From Erysipelotrichaceae bacterium (GTDB taxonomy: Bacteria > Bacillota_I > Bacilli_A > Erysipelotrichales > Erysipelotrichaceae), in contig CAAGJS010000149.1 in NCBI GenBank assembly GCA_900770275.1, positions 1-6,325 of the forward strand: 6,325 bases of DNA, in the 5' to 3' direction. Both the position numbers and the translations under genes were made by a program. Below the pieces are notes generated by a model. That model searched no databases, was not told where the DNA came from, and saw only the letters and a list, made by a program, of their open reading frames with translations. This document shows, in pieces, positions 1 through 5,836 of the stretch. Position 1 is the first letter of the stretch. The number at the start of each line of letters is the position of its first letter.

Positions 1-627
1 GCCAATGGTGCAGAGGAAAGGGATCTTCGTGATGGGACCATACTGCGGCAGTACGCAATGGATGCTGGTACGGTTCTCAGACTGATTCAATCGGCCAGAG
101 ATTGCGGAGCCTTTGAAATTCACCAGTACGGGCATCAATATATCACGGCGAGGGATTATCAGCAGGAGCTCGCTGCGCATCCGGGGCCCTGGTATCATCG
201 TGATCGGATTCTGAAGGATTTTGGTATTGTTGTTCAGGATCTTGAAGAACAGGTAATGAAGGATCCTGCAGGTATCATCAAGGCGGGCTGGTTCTGTTTC
301 AATGAAGACACATGCCGGCGGGTGAGAGATATTCTTCGTCAGCTTCCTGTTTCCGCAGCGGAAACTGGTCCGGGAGGCTTTGAAATCGGAAGCCGCGAGG
401 CAAATAAGTATCTTGGCATTGAGCGCGTATGCCAGGAACTTGGCATAGATACAGAAGAGGCCGCTTATCTTGGCGACAGTGAAAATGATCGCTCCGTATT
501 CGGCCATGTGGGTATCAGTATCGCCATGGGCAATGCGCCGGAGAGTTTGAAGAAGGCTGCGGATCGAATCGCCGATAACTATGATGATGACGGGGCTGCC
601 AAAGCCATTGAGCAGCTGCTGAAATGA
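1..627 (+). CDS. Cof-type HAD-superfamily phosphatase, 5' end outside window
   Basis: The reading frame is open from base 1, so the ATG at 58 is internal and the true start lies upstream of the window; 208 codons are visible. The first visible residues, ANGA, match the conserved Asn-Gly-Ala stretch that follows the SGR motif in Cof/YidA-type (C2-cap) HAD hydrolases. A candidate motif III lysine is at 406-408 (in EANKYLGI), and motif IV GDSEND is at 472-489, followed by the usual AMGNA and a closing helix. The nucleophile DxD and SGR motifs must lie in the missing part. Proteins of this family are cytoplasmic Mg2+-dependent phosphatases of sugar phosphates, FMN, PLP or similar small molecules; the substrate cannot be read from sequence. 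The gene is convergent with the antiporter gene and separated from it by a shared hairpin. The family call is secure; the specific function is unknown. Confidence 0.9.
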   Translation, partial: ANGAEERDLRDGTILRQYAMDAGTVLRLIQSARDCGAFEIHQYGHQYITARDYQQELAAHPGPWYHRDRILKDFGIVVQDLEEQVMKDPAGIIKAGWFCFNEDTCRRVRDILRQLPVSAAETGPGGFEIGSREANKYLGIERVCQELGIDTEEAAYLGDSENDRSVFGHVGISIAMGNAPESLKKAADRIADNYDDDGAAKAIEQLLK

Positions 628-658
628 AAACATGCAGGCATAATTGCCTGCGTGTTTT
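627..658. terminator. Bidirectional intrinsic terminator between convergent genes
   Basis: The core stem GCAGGCA (634-640) / TGCCTGC (645-651) has a 4-base TAAT loop. It is extended by a T-G wobble and by AAAACA (627-632) pairing with TGTTTT (653-658). The run of T on the plus side and the run of A on the far side give U-rich tails in both orientations. It begins on the last base of the plus-strand HAD stop codon and lies about 20 bases beyond the minus-strand antiporter stop, so it can serve both transcripts. Confidence 0.75.
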
Positions 659-679
659 AAGTTGCTGTGCTGTTATTCT

Positions 680-1945
680 TTAAATGGTTTTGTTGGCAGG
701 AATCGTTGTGGCTTCCTGGTGCTGTGTCTGTGACGGGATTTCACCGGCCAGTTCGAAGCCTTTGCGGGCAGCGATGACGGCGATGAATTCGTTGATGATG
801 GCGGCTGCGGCGATGGTTCCCTGAACGATCTGTACAAGCTCAGGCTGACTGGCGAGAGTAGTGCAGATGATGCCGGTGAATACCAGCGATACGCCGCTGT
901 GGGGAAGAAGGGTAAGGCCAAGATACTTCTGTACCGTTACGGGCAGATGGGTTGCCCTGGCACCGAAGCGGGCGCCGAAGTATTTTCCGGCGGCACGGGC
1001 GGCGATGTACAGGAAGGTGTAGAAGCCGGCGCCGACAATCAGATGATAGTCAAGCGGTGCGCCAAGGCCGACGATCGTGGTGAGCAGGGAGACCATCAGG
1101 AAGGGGCTGTACTTCTTCTCGATGGTATCCAGCTGTTCGTCGGTGACCATGTTGGAGAATACCGTGGAGAAAGCGACACCGATCAGGACATAGTTCAGCG
1201 AGATACTCGGTGTGACATAGGTGTTGCACACGTGGCCAAGACCAGCAGTGACGCAGATCATCGAGAGGATGATTGCGAGCATGGATGCGGAGCTGTGGGT
1301 GTGCTGCAGAATGATGCCGGTAATATAGCCCGGTACGATGCCGATCAGAATCGGGAAGAAGATCATGACCGGAACCATGTACAGGGGCATGGCACCAGCC
1401 GATACCTGACGGGCGATGAAGGAGTTGACGGTGAAGAAGACGGCGATGCCGACGATATCATCGAGAACTGCCATCGGAAGTAAGGTGTTGGTAACGGGGC
1501 CGTTGGTGTGATATTCCTGCGTGATGGAAAGGGCAGGCGCAGGGGCTGTTGCAAGGGCGATGCCGCCGAAGGCGAAACCGAGCCATGCCGGGATGCCCTG
1601 GATGGCAAAGACAATTGCGAACGCGGCGGAGACAACCAGGAAGGTGCCAAGGGACTGGGTCAGGGTCGTAATCATGAGGGCGCGGCCGTACTTCTTGAGC
1701 TTCTTCCAGACAAGTTCTGTTCCGAGCATCAGGCCGACGGCGACCTGCAGTACTTCATTGAGGATGCTGTCCCAGCCGCTCTCAAGAACAGTTTGGGGCA
1801 GGACGTTGAGGGCGTGGGGTCCCAGTACCATTCCGCCGATGAGCCAGCCAAGGATGGCAGGCATATGAATCTTTGTCATGAGGCGGCCGAGCAGGAAGGC
1901 ACCTGCCAGGGCGGCTAATAAGCGTAAAATATCCATTTCATTCAC
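680..1945 (-). CDS. CPA2-type cation:proton antiporter (Kef/NapA-like membrane protein)
   Basis: This 421-residue, strongly hydrophobic protein has about 12-13 predicted membrane segments, the usual size for a CPA2 transport domain. Family hallmarks are visible: the N-terminal P-A-I-L-G-W-L-I-G-G-M-V-L-G-P stretch (29-43), a TAPAPA break in the helix around 133-138, an acidic pair D162-D163 in LDDIVGIAVFF (ion/proton binding in NapA-like members), RAAGK at 317-321, and INEFIAV near the C-terminus. There is no TrkA-N/RCK domain, so regulation by NAD or glutathione as in KefB/KefC is not expected. The GTG start overlaps the TetR stop as GTGA, implying translational coupling. An ATG at 1936 (418 residues) is an alternative; neither has a strong Shine-Dalgarno sequence. 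The short hydrophilic tail after about residue 400 is Gln/Thr-rich. Likely role: exchange of Na+ or K+ for H+ at the cytoplasmic membrane. Ion specificity is not determinable here. Confidence 0.88.
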   Translation of the reverse strand: MNEMDILRLLAALAGAFLLGRLMTKIHMPAILGWLIGGMVLGPHALNVLPQTVLESGWDSILNEVLQVAVGLMLGTELVWKKLKKYGRALMITTLTQSLGTFLVVSAAFAIVFAIQGIPAWLGFAFGGIALATAPAPALSITQEYHTNGPVTNTLLPMAVLDDIVGIAVFFTVNSFIARQVSAGAMPLYMVPVMIFFPILIGIVPGYITGIILQHTHSSASMLAIILSMICVTAGLGHVCNTYVTPSISLNYVLIGVAFSTVFSNMVTDEQLDTIEKKYSPFLMVSLLTTIVGLGAPLDYHLIVGAGFYTFLYIAARAAGKYFGARFGARATHLPVTVQKYLGLTLLPHSGVSLVFTGIICTTLASQPELVQIVQGTIAAAAIINEFIAVIAARKGFELAGEIPSQTQHQEATTIPANKTI

Positions 1946-2544
1946 TCTTTCTTTTCTGCAATTCCATACAGGATGCGGTCAATGAGGGCGGCCGCATTTT
2001 TTTCGTGTTTTTCGAGGCGTTCCCTGAAGTCTTCATTCTCGGAGTCATATTGGCCGAAGGAGAGGTTGAAGGCAACTTCCATGTAGGCAAACCAGCGGTA
2101 GGCATCTTCGGGGCTGATGCCTTTGCGCAGCGTCTGTTTGTCGAGGATCTTCTGGAACTGGCTGCGATTCAGCTCTTCGAGGGGCTGACGCAGGGTCTGA
2201 ATTTCTTTCTTCAGATGATCAGGAGGTGAAACCGCTGACTCCAGGAACAGTCTCGCTTCCGCTTCGTGTTCTGCGAAAAAGCGCAGGCGCGCGTTGCTGT
2301 AATCGACAGATGGATCCTGCATCGCTTCCTGGATGCTGGTGACCATGTCGTCGAGGCTGCGTTTGACGCAGGCGAGATAGAGGTCATCCTTGTCTTTGAA
2401 GTTGTGGTAGATCAGGCCCTTATTGATGCCGGAAGCGCTGATGGCGTTGAGTGATCCGCGGCGGTAGCCGTTGCGTCCGAACTCTTCGATGCCGGCCGTC
2501 AGGATGCGTTCAACCGTTCGCTGTGTTTTATCTTCTTTCCGCAT
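1942..2544 (-). CDS. TetR/AcrR-family transcriptional regulator
   Basis: The 200-residue length is typical for TetR proteins. The N-terminal DNA-binding domain is clear: an ILTAGIEEFGRNGY helix (about 14-27), then the helix-turn-helix around 31-50 ending in the characteristic GLIYHNFKDKDDL. The C-terminal two thirds is a divergent ligand-binding and dimerisation region, so the inducer cannot be inferred. Start choice: a GTG lies at 2550 directly against the AAGGAGGT ribosome binding site with no spacing, whereas the ATG at 2544 has an ideal 6-base gap; I therefore use 2544. The stop codon overlaps the start of the antiporter gene by 4 bases, which makes the two a single unit. A perfect palindrome overlapping the promoter upstream suggests that the protein represses its own operon, and therefore the antiporter. 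Confidence 0.9.
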   Translation of the reverse strand: MRKEDKTQRTVERILTAGIEEFGRNGYRRGSLNAISASGINKGLIYHNFKDKDDLYLACVKRSLDDMVTSIQEAMQDPSVDYSNARLRFFAEHEAEARLFLESAVSPPDHLKKEIQTLRQPLEELNRSQFQKILDKQTLRKGISPEDAYRWFAYMEVAFNLSFGQYDSENEDFRERLEKHEKNAAALIDRILYGIAEKKE

Positions 2545-2550
2545 TGGCAC

Positions 2551-2558
2551 ACCTCCTT
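2551..2558 (-). promoter_or_regulatory. Ribosome binding site that decides the TetR start
   Basis: The minus strand reads AAGGAGGT here, a full anti-16S match. It lies 6 bases before ATG 2544 but directly abuts GTG 2550, which favours ATG 2544 as the start codon of the regulator. Confidence 0.85.
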
Positions 2559-2577
2559 GTTTTTCACAATATGGACA

Positions 2578-2605
2578 ATTCTATATTTATTGACCGAAAA
2601 GTCAA
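2578..2605 (-). promoter_or_regulatory. Predicted sigma-A promoter of the TetR/antiporter operon
   Basis: On the minus strand TTGACT (2605-2600) is a good -35 element and TAGAAT (2583-2578) matches TATAAT at 5 of 6 positions, with a 16-base spacer. It sits about 30 bases before the regulator start. The -35 and most of the spacer lie inside the palindrome at 2585-2610, as expected for a repressible promoter. An alternative -10 (TATAGA) would need a 14-base spacer and is less likely. Confidence 0.6.
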
Positions 2606-2610
2606 TAAAT
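2585..2610. promoter_or_regulatory. Candidate TetR operator, perfect 10-6-10 inverted repeat
   Basis: ATTTATTGAC (2585-2594) and GTCAATAAAT (2601-2610) are exact reverse complements around the 6-base centre CGAAAA. The TTGAC-N6-GTCAA core has the size and form of many TetR-family operators. It lies directly upstream of a TetR gene and overlaps its predicted -35 and spacer, so binding would block transcription of the regulator and the antiporter. The palindrome is seen directly; the binding protein is inferred. Confidence 0.75.
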
Positions 2611-2674
2611 GAAACTATACGTTCTTTTCGTTCTGTATATGTTTGTGAAGATGGAATGATATAGGCGTTGAAAA

Positions 2675-2703
2675 GGGCTGGGAACGTGTGCAGTTCCCAG
2701 CCC
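2675..2703 (-). terminator. Intrinsic terminator of the glycoside/phosphatase operon
   Basis: A perfect 11-bp stem, GGGCTGGGAAC (2675-2685) with GTTCCCAGCCC (2693-2703), has a 7-base loop. On the minus strand it is followed by TTTT (2674-2671). It lies about 40 bases after the stop of the minus-strand HAD gene, and so ends that operon before the TetR promoter region. Confidence 0.85.
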
Positions 2704-2742
2704 GGACGGAGGAGTGATTAGGGATTGATGATTACTGTTTTG

Positions 2743-3618
2743 TTACTTCGTGTTCTCGAGCAGCGGAATCAGATGCGTATCCAGATAGTCGCCGACACCG
2801 TTGTGATAGACGTCGCAGCGTGTGACGTCGTCGGCCGCCTGTTTGACGGAATCCATGGCATTGGCCATGGCGACGGACCAGCCCGCTTCCCGCAACATGG
2901 GCATGTCGTTTTCGGAGTCGCCGAAGGCAATGACCTGATCCAGAGGAATCTGATGGGCGTCGCAATATGCCTTTAGGCCGGTGCCCTTATTTACGAATGG
3001 CGACTGGAATTCGAGATTCTCAGGCGTCGTCATAAAGCTGGAGATGGTTTCGTCATCGATGTGTGCCTTTGCGAACGTTTCCATCTCCTTCATGCGTGCA
3101 GGATCGCCCTGGCGGTAAAGGACCTTGGCTGTCGGATTCTGCCAGAGATCGGAGAGTTCTTTCGCTTCGACGATTTTTGTATGGTGCCTGGCGGCGCGGC
3201 TGATCATGACTTCATCGGGCTTATGGATGAGTTCATAGCCGTCGCAATAGATCATCGGAGCATCGGACAGCGGCTCCATGCCGGTGATGATCTTTTTGAT
3301 CTGGTCTGTTGTCAGCTGGTGGAAGTGCTTCGTTGTGCCGTCGGCGTTGTCATACACTTCGCCGCCGTTGAGGCCGATGATGGCATCGAACTGGAAGGGA
3401 AGATTCCAGTCAATATGGTGATGGCTCAGCTCCTGCCACAGCGGGCGTCCGCTGGCAATGGCGAGCAGAATGCCGTGATGATGGAGCTCGATGAATGTTT
3501 TTGTCAGTTCCGGAGCGATGGTCATTGAATTCTGTCCTTTGACGAAGAATTCTTCATGGATGCCCCGCAGCGTATTGTCGACGTCCGCGACGAAGAGACG
3601 GATCTGTTTATTCTTCAT
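2743..3618 (-). CDS. Cof-type HAD-superfamily phosphatase
   Basis: This complete 291-residue protein has all four HAD motifs: motif I DVDNT with nucleophile D12 and acid/base D14, motif II SGR at 56-58, motif III K211 in NKGTGL, and motif IV GDSEND at 233-238. The span between motifs II and III is the C2-type cap of Cof/YidA-like enzymes and would select the substrate. Compared with the common DLDGTL form, motif I has Asn in place of Gly, and about ten extra residues precede the first conserved helix. The ATG at 3618 is preceded by AGGGG (minus strand, 3629-3625). It is the last gene of the operon: 42 bases after the histidine-phosphatase gene and before a strong terminator. Likely a cytoplasmic Mg2+-dependent phosphatase of a sugar phosphate, given its neighbours; the actual substrate is unknown. 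Confidence 0.9.
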   Translation of the reverse strand: MKNKQIRLFVADVDNTLRGIHEEFFVKGQNSMTIAPELTKTFIELHHHGILLAIASGRPLWQELSHHHIDWNLPFQFDAIIGLNGGEVYDNADGTTKHFHQLTTDQIKKIITGMEPLSDAPMIYCDGYELIHKPDEVMISRAARHHTKIVEAKELSDLWQNPTAKVLYRQGDPARMKEMETFAKAHIDDETISSFMTTPENLEFQSPFVNKGTGLKAYCDAHQIPLDQVIAFGDSENDMPMLREAGWSVAMANAMDSVKQAADDVTRCDVYHNGVGDYLDTHLIPLLENTK

Positions 3619-3660
3619 GTGTTTCCCCTGTTTGATGATACCGCCATTGGCAGGGTCTGT

Positions 3661-4305
3661 TTATCGATCCTGATAGAGGCTGCTGATATCCTCGATTCCC
3701 CTGATCCAGGTGAAGCGGTAGCTGCCATCATCATAGGCGAAGTCAGCGACGTAACCGTTAGTGATCGGATTGCCTGTGTAGCCGGCAGGTACCGTGATAT
3801 GACTGATCAGTTCTTCTCTTGTGACATGGAGCAGTTCTTCGCTCATCTGCAGAAAGAAGGCGCCATGCGAAACAATCAGGACATTGTCGCCATCGCTGCT
3901 GGCGGCTATGATCTGATCAAATGTGCTGTGGATACGCTGGCGCACCTGCGCTCTGCTTTCACCATGAACGTCAGAGAAGTCGCCGGTCTGACGATGGATC
4001 TTCAGGCTGGCGAGGATGAGGCTGTCCTTTTCACCTTCCCAGTCACCGAAGAAGGTTTCCTTCAGACCTTTGGTCGTGGTCAGGGGGACATTGCGATCCT
4101 TGAGGATGATGTTTGCCGTATCGACGCAGCGCTCACTTGTGGAGCTGAAGGCGCGGGTCAATGGAACGGACAGCAGACGGTCATGTGCCTCCTGTGCCTG
4201 CTGGATGCCATGTTCTGTCAGGGGGCTGTCACACCATCCCTGCATGCGTCCAAGGACATTGAACAGTGTCTCGCCATGGCGGACGTAGTGGAATGTGATT
4301 TTCAT
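3661..4305 (-). CDS. Histidine phosphatase family protein (phosphoglycerate mutase-like)
   Basis: The protein has 214 residues. The N-terminal VRHGET motif supplies R9, the phospho-accepting H10 and G11. It is followed by the family pattern N-x5-Q-G-x2-D-S-P-L-T-x2-G, R59 in SSTSER, E83 in the KETFFGDWEG block, and the second catalytic histidine H147 in VSHGAF. This set fits the cofactor-dependent PGM/phosphatase branch; most small stand-alone members next to metabolic genes are broad phosphatases rather than glycolytic mutases. The start ATG shares one base with the stop of the GH1 gene (TGATG on the minus strand). GAGGA inside the last GH1 codons is the likely ribosome binding site, so the gene is probably translationally coupled to the glycosidase. 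Substrate unknown; a sugar phosphate or glycolytic intermediate is plausible from context. Confidence 0.88.
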   Translation of the reverse strand: MKITFHYVRHGETLFNVLGRMQGWCDSPLTEHGIQQAQEAHDRLLSVPLTRAFSSTSERCVDTANIILKDRNVPLTTTKGLKETFFGDWEGEKDSLILASLKIHRQTGDFSDVHGESRAQVRQRIHSTFDQIIAASSDGDNVLIVSHGAFFLQMSEELLHVTREELISHITVPAGYTGNPITNGYVADFAYDDGSYRFTWIRGIEDISSLYQDR

Positions 4306-5744
4306 CAGTCCAGATCCTCGCCATTGCTGGCGATGACCTTTTTGTACCAGTAGAAGCTGTCCTTGCGGATGCGGGCACAGTTTTTCGGATCATCGTCGGT
4401 GCGATCAACATAGATGAGGCCATAACGCTTCCTGACGCCGTTGGAAGTAGAGAGAAGATCAACGGCAGACCACGGATTGTAGGAAATGACTTCGACACCC
4501 TTATCAATGGCACGTTCCATTGCGGCGATATGGCTGCGGAGATAATCGATGCGGTAGGAGTCGTGAATCTTACCGTCTTCGGTCAGCGCATCGTAAGCAC
4601 CCAGGCCGTTTTCCGTGATCATCAGCGGCTTATTATAGCGGTTGTAAAGGTCCCGTAACATGTACTCCATGCCGGTTGGATCAATGGCCCAGTCCCAGTC
4701 CGTTGTGTCAAGATTCGGATTCCTGCACATCTGATAGAAGCCGGGATGTGTCTCGAAGCCGGAGATGTCTCCCTTTTTGCCAGAGCGGTTGACGCCGGAC
4801 CACTGGATCCGGGTAGTTCCATCGTCGGGACATGCCTTTGCGCATTCACTTGCATAGTAGTTGAGGGCAAGGAAGTCGGATGTTCCGGAGGCGATCAGAT
4901 CCATGTCACCATCTTCAATCACCGGCGCAAGACCGTGTTCTTCCAGGTAAGTCTGAGCCGCCTTGTTGTAGATGCCTTTGAAGTAGATGTCGGTGTAGTA
5001 GTCGTTGCGCAGGGCCTGTGCATTCTGCATGGCCATGCAGTCTTCGGGCCTGCCGGTCAGGGGATAGATGCACGAATAGCCAAGGGCGGAACCGACGATG
5101 CCATTGGGTACCAGTTTATGTACAAGATTGCAGGCAATGGCATGGCAGATATTCATGTAGTGATTGATCTGGTAGCGCAGCTGGTTGTGCTTACCGTCGA
5201 GCAGTTCTTCGGGAATGTAGCACTTCTGTGTCCAGTACTGGACGATGATGGACTGCTCATTGATTGTTGTCCAGATTCGTACTTCCTTTCCGTACTCGCG
5301 GACAATGAACTCGGCATAATGGGCGAAGTCGTCGATGATCTGCCGGCTCAGCCAGCCGCCGTACTTTTCGACCAGTGCCCAGGGGCAGTCGTAGTGATAC
5401 ATGGTTACGATCGGTTCGATGCCTGCCTGTTTCAGTTCGCGGATCAGGTCGTGATAGTACTGGACGCCCTTCGGATTGGGATCGCCATTGCCATCGGGAA
5501 AGATTCGTGCCCAGGCGATGGAGAAGCGGTAGGAGGAGAAGCCCATCTCCTTCATGAGGGCGACGTCTTCCTTGTAGTGATGGTATTCGTCGCTGGCAAT
5601 TTCGGCGGTTGCGAAGCCGAACCGCTTGTAGCTGTCCTGGTTGATGATGTCCTGCTGCGAGGCTTTCTTGCCGTCTTCAAAGGCGGCTCCCTCTACCTGG
5701 TAGGCGGAAGTGGATGCGCCCCAGAGAAATCCTTTTGGAAACAT
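4305..5744 (-). CDS. GH1 6-phospho-beta-glucosidase
   Basis: This complete 479-residue protein has the normal size for a bacterial GH1 enzyme. It hydrolyses 6-phospho-beta-glucosides delivered by the PTS to glucose 6-phosphate and an aglycone or sugar. Visible features are the N-terminal FLWGASTSAYQVEGA signature (6-20), YHYDCPW at 116-122, the acid/base E163 in TINEQ, the nucleophile E378 in ITENG, and W425 in the active-site NPW. The 6-phosphate pocket is intact: S432, K439 and Y441 in the LSTSN...KRYGLIYVD segment, spaced exactly as in phospho-beta-galactosidases and glucosidases. Between S432 and S434 the residue is T433, where LacG-type phospho-galactosidases carry Trp; this favours the glucosidase, but the exact sugar is open. 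The ribosome binding site AGGAGA lies 6 bases before the ATG. The gene follows a PTS EIIC gene after 92 bases and overlaps the next gene by 1 base. Confidence 0.92.
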   Translation of the reverse strand: MFPKGFLWGASTSAYQVEGAAFEDGKKASQQDIINQDSYKRFGFATAEIASDEYHHYKEDVALMKEMGFSSYRFSIAWARIFPDGNGDPNPKGVQYYHDLIRELKQAGIEPIVTMYHYDCPWALVEKYGGWLSRQIIDDFAHYAEFIVREYGKEVRIWTTINEQSIIVQYWTQKCYIPEELLDGKHNQLRYQINHYMNICHAIACNLVHKLVPNGIVGSALGYSCIYPLTGRPEDCMAMQNAQALRNDYYTDIYFKGIYNKAAQTYLEEHGLAPVIEDGDMDLIASGTSDFLALNYYASECAKACPDDGTTRIQWSGVNRSGKKGDISGFETHPGFYQMCRNPNLDTTDWDWAIDPTGMEYMLRDLYNRYNKPLMITENGLGAYDALTEDGKIHDSYRIDYLRSHIAAMERAIDKGVEVISYNPWSAVDLLSTSNGVRKRYGLIYVDRTDDDPKNCARIRKDSFYWYKKVIASNGEDLD

Positions 5745-5790
5745 AGTTGTTCTCCTGTCTGTTTATTCAGTTTCATGCAGATTGTACAAA

Positions 5791-5817
5791 GAAAGAGCAG
5801 TCAGCGGCTGCTCTTTC
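5791..5817 (-). terminator. Hairpin between PTS and glycosidase genes, possible weak terminator or processing site
   Basis: A perfect 10-bp stem, GAAAGAGCAG (5791-5800) with CTGCTCTTTC (5808-5817), has a 7-base loop. It lies about 20 bases after the EIIC stop and is followed on the minus strand only by TTTG, a short U-run. This suggests partial termination, or an RNA-stabilising or processing hairpin that lowers glycosidase expression relative to the permease. I see no convincing promoter between it and the GH1 start, so the downstream genes probably depend on read-through. Confidence 0.5.
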
Positions 5818-5836
5818 AAAGTGATTGGAAATTGAT

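Noticed and set aside
58..60. ATG at 58 as the start of the first HAD gene
   Set aside because: The frame is open to base 1 and the residues before it (ANGA) belong to the conserved family core, so the gene begins outside the window.
899..1918. Plus-strand open frames of 194 and 136 codons opposite the antiporter gene
   Set aside because: They are in-register antisense frames with acidic/Gly-rich translations typical of the complement of a membrane protein gene. The minus strand is clearly the antiporter.
2611..2660. Second inverted repeat TATAC/GTATA and the repeated CGTTCT motif upstream of the TetR promoter
   Set aside because: The arms are only 5 bases with a long spacer and the direct repeat is short; this is expected by chance in AT-rich intergenic DNA.
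3556..4353. 265-codon plus-strand open frame opposite the histidine-phosphatase gene
   Set aside because: It has the same in-register antisense geometry, while the minus strand encodes a complete catalytic motif set. Shadow.
5745..5836. Internal promoter for GH1 using TACAAT as -10
   Set aside because: No acceptable -35 lies 16-18 bases upstream; the region is mostly the hairpin.
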